Source: Diorhabda sublineata (taxonomy: Eukaryota; Arthropoda; Insecta; Coleoptera; Chrysomelidae). From it: a stretch of DNA of 64,000 nt. Positions 46,351 to 57,100 of the stretch are shown here, one piece after another. The stretch's first letter is position 1; the number at the start of each line of letters is the position of its first letter. The translations under genes and the position numbers were made by a program. Where the stretch lies: assembly GCF_026230105.1 (NCBI RefSeq), contig NC_079474.1:22648794-22712793 (forward strand), written 5' to 3'. The notes beneath the pieces were generated by a model. It was not told the DNA's origin and ran no database searches. It was given only the letters and a program-made list of their open reading frames with translations.

Positions 46351-48841
46351 TAACCTATGACAATATAATAATCCTATATATTTGTACGATTATTCCTGTC
46401 AGACTGACTATTAGCATAGCGTAACAGAATCTTTGGACTCGATATCAACCCACATCTATTAAATGAATTTAAATTGTATATTTGTATACTTGTCAATGAC
46501 CAATAATCCTGCATTAATGTAATAATTTTGTTCCATAGTCCCTATAGCCCATCAAGGAAAATATTTTCTTCCGGAAACGAAGTCTATGAAGCTGAGTTAC
46601 TATTCACTCTTTAATATGGCATTTGTTTATTAGAACAACTTATCGATTTTATGATCGAGTGTCCACAAGATACAAAGCTATACGGTTAATTATGCTGTCG
46701 TTCATTCAAGTTCTTGACTATTTAGTGACTATTCACTGTACTATCCTAAGACGGAATTCGAATAAGAGCTTCATTAAAAAAAATAACTGATAGAACAGTT
46801 AAACATTCAATGGTTATAAGTTTACATAAAAATCCATAATTTTTCATTTTGTGACGATTGTCAATTGTTAGCCACGATTAATCAAAAACGTGTAATTCAG
46901 TCAAAAGAAACCCGACGCCAAAGATTAACATAATATTAGTTGGGGCATGAGATTTATTCGTACATTTTTCATTCAAATCTACTCATTTTGGAACAAAAGT
47001 AGAAATAATAACCATAAACATTAAGCACCATACGCTTTTAGAACAGCGTTCTAATATTTGGTCTCTTCTGATTGAAAATTGGTTTCTTGAACCAGTAAAA
47101 TTTGCACGTATCGACCTATTTCCAACTTGACAACTTGCATAATTACCTTAATTCATAAATGACCTTTAACATAAATATCAAAATGCAATTACGAATAATT
47201 TATGTTTGCTACTCACGTTTGAGATACAAGAACCTAGGTGACAGATCTTTGCTTTGATTTTCATGTTGTAGGTCGGTGGTGGACAATTTTTTTAATTTCT
47301 TGAAAAAAATTTTGTTGAAATCAACAGTCTTTATGTGTGTAGTGAACAATTAAAATAATCAAGAAAAAGTTTTATAATTTCGAACAGCTGTAACCATATT
47401 TTTACTTCAATGTATGCAACATAAAGTTTATTATAATCTGGACCCTTTTTGCAACAGTTATTGAAAGCTTTTAAATGATATTTTCGCGCAATCGTAACAG
47501 TATGTACTATCAGCCAATGGTTCCTCCCAACCCATCATAAAATCGTCTTTTTTACAGGGACGATTTGGCGCAATATAGATTACGTGCTTCAACCGAGCAG
47601 TTACCGTTATACAAACGATTTGTGTTTCAATCAACTTAGGTATCGTTTGTGAACCGTTTCCGGGATGGTCTTTTTGATACTTTGTTGAACTGTTACCAGA
47701 ACTGTGCAAAACCAGATATAGCGGGTTGAAACAAACCTCAAGTATTGAAACGACCGTCCATGAAACGGTTCATAACAGAACACAAAACAAAATCTTCTCT
47801 TCAACTGCTCTTGTGGAACACGTAATTTCTATTCCGCAGAAACGTCACTGTACCAAGGACGGTTCTTGGATGGGTGGGAACGGACCTATACTCTCATAAA
47901 GCGGGTTGGTGGCTCACTGGATAGAACTTATCGTGCACTTCTGTCACTTTTCAAGGTACGACACGTCAGAGCACTTGTGCTCATATCTTTTTTGACTAAT
48001 GTTTGTTCTTTTGAGAATATATGATAAATTGAGAAAGTGGACTTTTTGTAAGTAAAATTTTAAAACATTGGTTTTATTCTATTTTAATAATAGTATTATT
48101 ATCTCCAATTCTGTAGGTGATTCATTGAATAACTTACCCATGCAAGTTGTTAATGTCAATTCATATCCCAAAGACCACCAAAATTACATTTTGATATTCG
48201 TTTTGTAGGTGATATATTAGGTAATCTAAGAAAACAGCTAATTTACATCAAAATACTGGCCATGGGGTGAGCAATCGATTTTCTCGTTTGCACTATAGAA
48301 ACGTCAAGATCTTTTACTTACTCTAAAAACTAATTTTCTGTCAGAAAAGACCTGCATTCAAGACAATTTAAGAACAAAAAATAAAAGAAATCGTAATAAA
48401 TGAAAGCTACATTGAGAATACAAAAATCTACTCTAATCTGATAGATATGATTACTATTTGGAGCTGAACACTCTTTTACTAAACTGTTGTCGATTTTCTT
48501 TGATTTTCCAAATTAATGTTATATTGTGACAAAGTTCAGTGAGCTTTGATGAATAAACACTTTTCATATCAGTTCTACCATAAAATAGTTCGTAGTTAAT
48601 TTATTCGCTATCACTGAACAAAATTAATCATTAACTGTGAAAATTATCCGAATAATTGGTAAAATATTCTAATACAGAATTTTTCGAATTTAATTGAAAT
48701 GCCGAATCATATTGTGGGATCAACTCCACATAATCAAAGCAATTAGTATATAGGTTTGAAATGTATCATTTATTGAAACGGAATTTCAAAATAGCGAGCT
48801 ATTTATGAAATAAATTGTAAGAAAAAAGTAAATGTATGTAC
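46351..48841. other. no gene recognised; unclassified G+C-richer patch
   Basis: A region at about 47455-47960 is G+C-richer and contains repeated CGGTTC/GAACCG-like and GCGGGTTG motifs (about 47719 and 47902). Its minus frame 47709-47458 (83 aa, with APNRPCKKDDFMMGWEEP) looks protein-like but is unrecognised. The rest is featureless. Confidence 0.4.
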
Positions 48842-49085
48842 AGTACCCGTCAAAAGTTATTGTCCATCCTATAGTTTGCATGATACACAACAAATATAAA
48901 AAAATACGCTCTATTGTGATTTTTATATTTTAAAGTACATATATAAATAAGAATAAAGTAATAAAGAAACGACACTGCTAAATTTTGGAACCTTTCATAG
49001 CAATTTCGACAAATAATCGGGGTCAATTCGATTCCATTTTCCGTTTTACATAATATTTTGTAAAGATGTGAAGTCGCCACCACTC
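48842..49085 (-). pseudogene. Tc1-like transposon terminus
   Basis: Begins TACAGTACCCGTCAAAAGTT, a Tc1-type end. Inward on the minus strand a short frame, SHLYKILCKTENGIELTPII then CRNCYERFQN, resembles the C-terminal part of Tc1 transposases, where a W...I....CR.L..SMPRR pattern is usual. Only one end is seen. Confidence 0.5.
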
Positions 49086-50919
49086 AAGCGGGTTGAGATT
49101 GGGTGACTGTGATCGCCAAATAATTACTAGGAGTTAGTATCCCAATATAGTGTCTCTTTATATCGAAATTGTGGATCATTTTTCTCAAATCTGAATCAAC
49201 TAATACTTAGCCAATTCAAGTCATACCCACTTGCTCTGTTTTTAATGAAACTTAGTGGTTCTTGAAAATTCAGCATTTCCTATTTCGTTAACTAGAAAAT
49301 CAGATTCTATATCTATTCATTGTTTTGGACTATGAATTTGTCTATGGTAGCACTAGTGCTCTTTGTTATTCCAAATTTGTCATCATTGGGAAGAGAGAAA
49401 TGTTCTGACACCAGTAACTTCTAACATATGGTGTCAATACTAGTGTCAGTGTTTTGTACATGTACATAATAACATGTTTTTGAGTTCAAAAGCGCTTAGT
49501 AAGATATGCAGCTATGTTTTAACAAATACTTTCATTCATGTATCGTGAATTACAGTCATAACAGTGTATTCCAAGGTTGTATCAATTGTGAATTTCCTCA
49601 TTAATTACAAACTATTTAATTTTGCCTAAGCCTGTCATTTTTGCAGATTAAAATTTGAAATTTATGCTTTATCAATCCTTCTCCAAGTTTTTGCAGATTT
49701 TCTCTTGCTGAATCTGTAAAGACCTCTCCATGTTCACTCCGATCCACGCTCCTAAAAATACGTTTGATAGGTACGCCTTCATTTATCGACCTTTACCTTT
49801 ACCTTTCACACCCTGTCTTATATATATTGTCACACGAATCCAAAGGGAAAGCTTCGGTTGGCCAGATCAAATGTCCATCCAACATTGGCCCGTTATTATC
49901 TCGACTCTACACCTAACTCGTCTCTAGCCGAGCTATAATGCTCCTGGATGCCATACACGCACAAGGGACATCGACTAAATTCAATTTTACACTTTAAGTT
50001 AAACGATTGCGTTAGCTAGATTGTAACTCCGTTATATTTCTTTAATTTATGAATTTCACCCACTTTGATTATTGGGTTACGCATTTATTATCCTCCATCT
50101 AGGACACGTGTCTATATATTTACTTTTGTTTGATTCTGGTTCTTTCTAGATTACAATTTTTTTCCTGATGTTTTTCAGATTCTCGTATTTTCTAATTCCA
50201 GTCATCAAAATGTGTCAGTGTGTCTTGCCGCGGTGGTTTGAAATGGAAATTGAACATGAAGTTGAATATATTGATATAGAACTCTAATTTCTCTAGTGTA
50301 GTTATTACAGTTTCACATTTTTATTTATAAAGGTGGTACATCTTCTGGATAGATTCGCATATCTTCTATTTCTAATATTCTCTAGTGTTTGGCGGCCTCT
50401 ATGTGCAGAAAAACTCCCAATGTGCCTCACAATATCAGAATCATCAAGTTGTTCTGCTTTTATTCCTACATAAAGAGACATCATTTTTCAAAAAGCATTG
50501 ATATAATCTGCGATTTATTTGAAATGTTCCGAGAAAACATATTGATGGTGCCTTTGTACTATGAAAAATTAAAATTACAAATTTATTTTTGAGGTGGAAA
50601 GATTTTTGGGGGAATAACTACTGTTTTTTTACTACCGGTTCATACTGATTAGGATTCTGCGAATAAGTTTAGTAAATTCTAAATTTAGTAGTATATTTTA
50701 TCATTTCTCTTTTCTCAAATATCGTAATAAATTTGTTATGATAGGCACAATTAAAAACTTCTTTTCAAAATTATTTTCTCCACCTATGAAACCAAATTGT
50801 AACAAAAATATATTTAACAGAAGATTCAGATACATACATTACACAAACCAGAAAAACCACCTCCGATATTTGTATCCGGTGGTGAAAATATAAACCCCTC
50901 TAACTAAATTTATACATGC
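49086..50919. other. no gene recognised
   Basis: Short frames (49730-49927 and 50389-50592, plus) are unsupported. No repeats or element ends recognised. Confidence 0.4.
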
Positions 50920-51640
50920 AAAGCTAAGGAAGGTGAAACTTTCAGAGAGTGGTGCTAAAAAACTTGCATTACTCAACGAAGCTAGAGGATATTAGAAGCA
51001 GTCAAATAAGACACGAACCTGTTAATGCTTTGATCAAATGGATACGTACAAATAAACTATGTCATACATAGATCTAAAGCCCACAATGTACGTGCTGCCA
51101 GAGACTTGTCCATAGCAAAAATTTCTGTCTTAAATATCCTTGATGTGTTAAATGACTGGCTTAAAGACTGCAGAAAAAAAAACTAAAAGCCATAAATTCA
51201 AGCCTAACGTGAATAAGTAACCTCGGGTAACATTTATTTGACGCAAAGACCTATGCTCACCAGTGACACTTAACAATATTGTGTTTAAAACAAAAAAAAT
51301 GAAACAAAATATCTGGGTATGTACCTAGATAGGAGATTAACCTGTTGGTACCGTATCTTAACAAACAAGAAACAACTGGTTATTAAATTCTGCTAATTGG
51401 CAGAAGATCACGAATAATCATTGAAAATAATTTGCTCCTCTATTATCTTCAAATCATTTTGAAAATCAAGATGGAATTATGGCATTCAACTCTTGGGGAC
51501 TGCAAGTAATTCCAACATTGAAATCCTCCAACGGTTTCAGAACAAAGCCCTTAGAAATATTGTGAACACTCCGTGGTACGGGCCCAATTCCATCGTCGAA
51601 AGAACAAAAGTTTAAGAAACTAACTAAAGAAAACGTAGAG
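50920..51640 (+). pseudogene. Jockey-like LINE RT C-terminal relic
   Basis: From about 51195, plus-strand pieces read HVTFTLRRK-like, PVTLNNIVFKTK, ETKYLGMYLDRRLTW (the KYLGxxxDxxLxW box after the RT catalytic site), then WNYGIQL and LGTASNSNIEILQRFQNKAL with RNIVNTPWYGPNSIVER, the conserved C-terminal end of Jockey ORF2. The upstream part (50920-51195) is too decayed to read. Minus-strand open frame 51466-51672 is a shadow of this. Confidence 0.78.
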
Positions 51641-52676
51641 AAACGTCGCCTTAAATGATTCAAATCAAACAAACTTGTAAATAGATTTAGTTAGAGTATA
51701 GAGTTAGAATATAAAAACTCTCATATATAAATTATAGTCCTTGTTGACATAACTTATTTGAGTTAGTGTAAAAAGAAAATCCCTATTATAGGATACTTCT
51801 CCATTTACACAGATCATATGTATGGGGTTAAAAAAATTGACTCAATGTTTTCAACTGCCAATCTTTCGATCTACATTGCCAGTCAATTACAAAAAAGTTT
51901 ATAGAGCTGGTACAAATGAAAAATTAATAAGAAAAAACCAAACATTAAATTAATATTTCAATTCTAGAAAAATAAAGAATTTCAATAGGCTTACCATAAT
52001 CAGACAAACTATTCAAAAATAGCATGACATTCAGGCAAGGATGCATTGAAACCTTTAAATTCGTCAAAATGAGATATCAAAATATTTATCAAAGACTTTT
52101 CCATCAACCCATCAATCAATCCATCAATAAAGTGACTTGTGACTTACTTCAATTTTAAAATGGATAATTAGAAACTTTTTTCCCTGTCTGAAACCACTCT
52201 CGCTCGTTATTGAATTGTAACTCTTTTGTATTAGTGAATTTGATTCAATAACAAACCCCACATGCAAATACTTCATAATAATAAAGCCAATTGTTTGAAT
52301 ATGTAGAGGAGAATATATTATCAGAATATCAATTTCACTTAGGAAAAGTCGTAGCTTAAGTAAAAGTCTTTCATCACCCGCTTAAAAAGGTACAAAGTAT
52401 TCCAAACGTCTAGGAACTTTCGAAGTTAAAAATATGGGGTTGTTTTAACGCGCACATGATATACTTCTCCATCGATTTTCCTCGCCTTAGGGACCTTACA
52501 CAGCTAACCTTTCATTTTTAACTTTCTTGTGAATCCATACGCGTAGAGTGGATTTTGGCTTAAGGCTACATGCGAGTTCAAACTACGAAAACAAAACAGA
52601 CAGAGGAATATGGATTGATCATTCACACAAAAAGTTGGACAACAATTGTTACAGATGAGAATCTGTAACTTTAGAG
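51641..52676. other. no gene recognised
   Basis: Flank of the hAT element. The minus frame 52504-52689 is unsupported. Confidence 0.4.
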
Positions 52677-54793
52677 CAGCGGTTCTCAAACTTTTTTAGT
52701 GACGGAACCCTTTTGGAAAGCGAAATACTTGACGGAACCCTACAATAAAACAATAGTCTCTAAAAGTATATTCTTTATTAATAAGCACAATAAACGTAGA
52801 ATGTAACATATACTTATTACTTACTTACATAACAAGTATAATAATAGAAATAGAAGATATTAAAAAAGAAATAAAAATAACTAATGGGAGGTATAAAACT
52901 GTTTTTTATTTTTCATTAATTGGTTGATATCAGGTTTGATAGAAGACAGTTGAAGTCTTATATCAGGTTCGGCGTCCAGTATATTCCGGTATTTTGTTTT
53001 CGCGGCTGCATAGGTTGAGAATACTGCTTCGCACAAATATGTTGTTGGAAATGGAAGAAGAATATTCAGAGCCATTTTGGCAAGCATTGGGTATTCATCA
53101 CGGATTCTGCACCAATAATCGTTGAGAGATGTCGTCGTTTTGAACAATGACTCCATACTTGTGTCTGATGACATTTCTAAAAGAGATTCATATATCTCAT
53201 TTGACATACTTTCGGGCTTTTGCAAGGTGGATAAAAAACGATTATGAATCCATGAATTCAGTTTCAAGTTTGTATTCTGTTCTTCGGGAAAATACTTCTA
53301 AAAAGATGCGCGCATCGAAGTGAGATATTGGACCAATTCTTCAAATACATCATCTTGAAATATTTCTGAGTCGTTATCGCTAACAAACTCACTGAGTAAC
53401 GTAAAGCTTTCTATTTCTCTCTTACTGACGCAAATAATCCAAAAATCTAATTTTCTTTTAAAGGCAGTTATTTTGTTACAGGCCTGGAACACTGTTGTCT
53501 GTTTACCTTGCAATGATAAATTTAATTCGTTCAGTTTTTGAAAGATATCCGCCAGGAAAGACAGTCGGGACAACCAAGTTTTATCATACAAACGGTCTTT
53601 CAAATTAAAAGAAGTATCTGAAAGAAACATTTGTAACTCGGCTTTAATTTCAAATAGCCTTGTTAAAGTTTTACCCCGAGACAGCCACCGCACTTCTGTA
53701 TGGAGCAGCAGTGTTTTATGTTTGCTACCATAATCTTCACACAATAATGAAAACAATCGGGATTGTAGTGGTCGTGATTTGATAAAATTAATAATTTTTA
53801 CCGCTTCATCCATTACTAATTTTAGGTTTGACGGCATTTGCTTCATTGCTAGTGTTTGTCTATGCAGGAGACAATGACTGGAACCACAATTAGGTGCTTT
53901 TTTTTTGTATTCGTGACACGACTCCAGCTGTTTTACCCGTCATCGCCTTGGCCCCATCTGTACAAATGTCAATGCAATCGTTCCAACTGAGATTATTTTC
54001 TTCAAAAAATATATTTATTTTAGTAAAAATTTCTTCTCCGGTAGTGTTTGTGGGCAACGGTGAACACATAAGCATGTCTTCTTCAAAAGAACTTTCATAT
54101 GGATATATCACGATAACCAGCAAGATAGCCAGACCAGTGACATCAGTAGACTCATCCATTTGCAAGACGAATCGTGTTTTTTGTACACGTGTAACTACCT
54201 CTTATTTGACGTAGCTTGCCAGATCATGAATTCGACGTGAAACAATATCGTTTGATAGTGGCACAGTAGAAAGATGCTTTGCAGATTTTTCATCGAGCAT
54301 ACATTTTGTTATGTCTAACACACATGTTTTTATTAAAATCTCAGCGATAGTGTGCGCTTCACCTTCTTGTGCAATGCGATAGCTAACTAAATATGATGCC
54401 TTTGTGACCTTTTCATTGATAGTTTGGGTTACTTGCATCATAGTTTTTTGACTTTCCAATAACTGTTCTTTTTTACGTACAAAAAATTCTCTATTCTTGT
54501 CTTTAGACTCGGGGTGTACAGTTTCTAAATGTCGGCGCAACTTGACAGGTGCCATGGAACTATTAAGAAGCAGTTTACTACATAACATGCAGAGAGGTGA
54601 GCTGTTGGAATCAACAAATCCGAAACTGATATATGATTCATCATACTTCCTTTTTTTCGCCTTTGGAATTTGACGTCGTTGCATCATTATCATCGATAAT
54701 TGCTGTACACTCCGCGCGTACTGCTTTTGAACATTCGACTTCGTTAGAAGATGTTATTGCAACACGTTTAACGCCTTTGAGCCAACGTTCCAT
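52677..54793 (-). mobile_element. hAT transposon, BED-finger (ZBED5/SCAND3-like) transposase, nearly complete
   Basis: A hAT transposase relic transcribed from 54793 to 52881. The start MERWLKGVKR at 54793 is typical of this family. Domains in order: BED-type zinc finger (CMLCSKLL...RRHLETVHPE, about 54600-54520), RNase-H-like core with QMDESTDV (about 54165, first catalytic Asp) and CTDGAKAMTGKTAG (about 53950, second Asp), the HTEVRWLSRGK box (about 53700), and the C-terminal hAT dimerisation block ILLPFPTTYLCEAVFS (about 53050). Damage: frame shifts near 54650 and 53890, and stops near 54203 and 53298. The 3' terminus is at 52677 (CAGCGGTTCTCAAAC, a hAT inverted repeat end). The matching 5' end was not found upstream of 54793. 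Confidence 0.9.
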
Positions 54794-54979
54794 TCTTCTT
54801 TATTAATAATTACTTGTCAGGGTGGTGGGGTCAAATTAACGCACGATCGTTACTGAGTAGAAGAGTTTAGTCCAAAGAAGGTATGTACAAAACTGATACA
54901 ATCAGAATACAGCAGTAGAACAAAAAAACTTCGTTTCTAGCAAATAGGTACTTATCGCTCCGAACGCTAATCGTCGACT

Positions 54980-54991
54980 GACTCGAGTGTC
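54980..54991. repeat. target-site duplication of LINE, left copy
   Basis: GACTCGAGTGTC, repeated exactly at 57040-57051 on the other side of the LINE. Confidence 0.85.
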
Positions 54992-55366
54992 ACACACACA
55001 CACATTTCCCTTGAGACGAGCCCGTCCCTCTAGGCATCCACCCCCGGATAAATCCACGAGTGGGTGCGAAGAAGAACATTCCAACCACCCCCTGTCAATT
55101 CCGACAGGTCCTCATCCTCTTTCACGTCGCAGTTTCGCGTTTAGAATCCCTCCTCTCCCCTTAGGTCTATGGGAGATTCTGGGATGTCTTATCTTTTTAT
55201 TAAGAGATTAGCCTGTTGGCTATACACTCTTGGCTTCTTGTTCTGGACGTCTTCGTGTGTGTGTGTTTCGCGGCCTCGGGTAAACCTCTTCCTACCTCCT
55301 GCCGATAGGAAAAGATCTAATCCGAGTGGTCCTTCGCCTTCTCTATAGCTGTCCCCGATGTATAAC

Positions 55367-55391
55367 TCTACATTTCCTTGTGAAATGCAGA
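55367..55391 (-). other. conserved 9-bp hairpin at start of LINE 3' region
   Basis: Stem TCTGCATTT / AAATGTAGA (minus-strand RNA, one G-U pair) with a 7-nt loop. The homologous hairpin in copy 2 is at 60666-60690. Confidence 0.7.
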
Positions 55392-55422
55392 ATTACCGTG
55401 TCGGGGGGTGTCCTCTTGTTGT

Positions 55423-56717
55423 TTATTTTTGTTGGGCAATGAGTGTTGCTATGAGTATCTGCATATTTTGCAACATACTCAGTAGCTCCGGTGTTTTTTC
55501 TTCTGTCTTTGTTGTTTTCTTCGCAACTTGTGCGTAAGTGCGTCCTGTTTGCGTGGTGTTCCTTGCTTGGTTGTTCTCCGTCTTTTTCGGGTGTTTCAGG
55601 CACCCCTTGTAGTTTGCGGGGTGTTCTCCTCCGCAGTTCTTGCAATTCGGTTTTTCCGTCTTGCTGAGCGTGCATTCCGCCGCTCTATGCGCTCCCGCGC
55701 ATCTCACGCAGTGCACGTCCATGTTGCACGTGCTTTGTCAGGGATTCCATCACGGACAAAGCACGTGCAACATGGTACAGGTCCGTCGTGCCTTTTTTGT
55801 TCTACCACACTTATTTTTGTGTGGCAGAGGTATCTCAACTTCTTATAAGTTGGTTCTTCTTTCGGTTCTATTACTACCATGTATATAGGTAGTAGTTTTC
55901 GTGTGTTGTCCTGATTTCTTTGAGTACGGCTTGTCAACTGCCATACTTTCTTCGGTCTAAGTCCATTTTCCTTCAATTCCTCCTCTACCTCCGACATTGG
56001 GGTGTTAACAGCAAGTCCTTTTATGACGAGCTTCCTCTCCTTTTCTTCATTGAGTAGGTATGTATACCACTCAATCTCCTTGTACTCGCTCAGGAGCATC
56101 TTCATCTTGTTAAAGTCGTCTTTAGTTGCCGTCGTTATTTTGCCCGTGTGTATTCCCATTTTACACTGGGCATCGATTTTTCTTTGCACTAGCTGTTTGC
56201 GTAGTGCTGTCCACATCAGTGGGGATTTTAGAATTATCGGAGGTGGTCTTCTCTCCGGTTTTGTCTGTTTCCTTTGTTCGTCTTTTTTTATTTTCTCCAA
56301 TTCTTCTTGGATTTGTTTGTCCGTTGATGTTTCTTCTTCTTCATCTGAGGATTGTTTATCTGCTTTCTTCCTTTTTTTTGTTTTTTACTTCCGTGAAGTC
56401 TCCTTCCATAGGGCAGTCTTCGATTTGTGTCCTATCTTCTATTTTTTTTTTTCATGAGTTTTTATCTCATCTCTCAAATTTACTATTTTATCTGCCAATC
56501 TGTAGTTATCGGCATTGACTTCTCTAATAGTGTCCTCTAAGGACTCAATTTGCTTGTCTTTAACGATTATCGTTTGTTCGTAATTTCTCATTCTTTCTTC
56601 GAGGAATTTGATTTGCTGTCCCATCTTCTCAACCAGCGCTTCATAATCAGCTTTTTGCTGAAATATGATTTTGGATAATTCATTTTTCTCCCTATTTTTG
56701 GAGTTTTTAGGCTCCAT
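55423..56717 (-). pseudogene. LINE ORF1 (Gag-like, zinc knuckles), frameshifted
   Basis: RNA-binding ORF1 of a Jockey-type LINE. The N-terminal piece (56717-56439, 92 aa from MEPKNSKNREK) is a coiled coil (KIIFQQKADYEALVEKMGQQ onward). A middle piece (56300-55704) has the fold preceding knuckles in X-element/Jockey Gags (NGLRPKKVWQLTSR, LPIYMVVIEPK, LRYLCHTKISVVEQKR). A third piece (55722-55423) carries CVRCAGAHRAAEC (CX2CX4HX4C) and CKNCGGEHPANYKGC. It then gives a TYAQVAKK segment and a stop. Frames change near 56430-56300 and at 55715-55760; the latter coincides with a perfect inverted repeat. Confidence 0.82.
55719..55775. repeat. perfect 21-bp inverted repeat in LINE ORF1
   Basis: Arms 55719-55739 and 55755-55775 are exact reverse complements around a 15-bp loop; the core is TTGCACGTGCTTTGTC. 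It sits on the first zinc-knuckle region and at the ORF1 frame break. Confidence 0.9.
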
Positions 56718-56787
56718 GCCTGTTGCTCTCTGTCCCGGTTTTCCTATTTTGATTTGGTATCTAAAAGTTACCTAAAAGAAAAGTTTA

Positions 56788-56921
56788 AGCCGTACTGATA
56801 AGTACGGCTGTTTCGAAAAACGGATAAATTCCGCACAATCAAATTTGTGTTGACAAACACAATTCTTTCATGCAGAAATGTTTTTTAGCATTATAAATAA
56901 AAGGCTGTGTCAAGGCACAGC
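56788..56921 (-). other. three consecutive hairpins in LINE 5' UTR
   Basis: AGCCGTACT-gata-AGTACGGCT (56788-56809, 9 perfect pairs), TTGTGTT-gaca-AACACAA (56845-56862) and GCTGTG-tcaagg-CACAGC (56904-56921). They lie between the LINE 5' end and the ORF1 start. Confidence 0.7.
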
Positions 56922-57039
56922 TACCTGCTGAAAAGAAAAAGGAAAGTTTTATCAGTGTCTCACCTGACTACCTGAGTCCGCTTTCACTTCACTTCACTAT
57001 CGCACTTGTTCACTCGTCGAAGTCTCGGAGTCAACTAGC

Positions 57040-57051
57040 GACTCGAGTGTC
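57040..57051. repeat. target-site duplication of LINE, right copy
   Basis: GACTCGAGTGTC, identical to 54980-54991. Confidence 0.85.
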
Positions 57052-57100
57052 GAAGCGCGGTCGTCGCTTTTATAGTCCTAGCCTCGATCTCGAACATTCT
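57044..57100 (-). promoter_or_regulatory. heat-shock-type core promoter (HSE + TATA box), interrupted by LINE
   Basis: On the minus strand: AGAATGTTCGAGAT (57100-57087), an nGAAnnTTCnnGAn heat-shock element, then 14-16 nt later CTATAAAAG (TATA at 57074-57067), then CGACGACCGCGCTTCG. The order, the GAATGTTCG core, the spacing and the GCGCTTCG after TATA parallel the proximal Drosophila hsp70 promoter as I remember it. The start site would fall about 30 nt after TATA, at about 57044, inside the LINE target duplication. The pre-insertion continuation lies at 54979 downward (AGTCGACGATTAGCGTTCGG then AGCGATAAG). No HSP70 coding sequence was seen downstream, so the promoter's gene is missing, displaced or of another kind. 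Confidence 0.5.

Larger units (their letters stand above)
54992..57039 (-). mobile_element. Jockey-type LINE, 5' end to ORF1 plus 3' region, ORF2 deleted
   Basis: Bounded by an exact 12-bp target duplication. On the minus strand: a structured 5' UTR (57039-56718), ORF1 (56717-55423), then directly the 3' region (about 55405-54992) ending in a TG-repeat tail. A second copy (60337-60960) ends with the same 3' region and (TG)n tail but contains an RT scrap. ORF2 of several kb should therefore lie between ORF1 and the 3' region, and it is absent here. Since both true ends and the duplication are present, the deletion happened either before or after insertion, not by 5' truncation. Confidence 0.85.

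Noticed and set aside
51466..51672. 68-aa minus frame
   Set aside because: Shadow of the Jockey RT C-terminus on the plus strand.
53894..54214. 106-aa plus frame
   Set aside because: Antisense to the catalytic core of the hAT transposase.
55528..56518. Several overlapping plus-strand frames of 80-150 aa
   Set aside because: They are antisense shadows of the LINE ORF1, which has clear coiled-coil and zinc-knuckle motifs on the minus strand.
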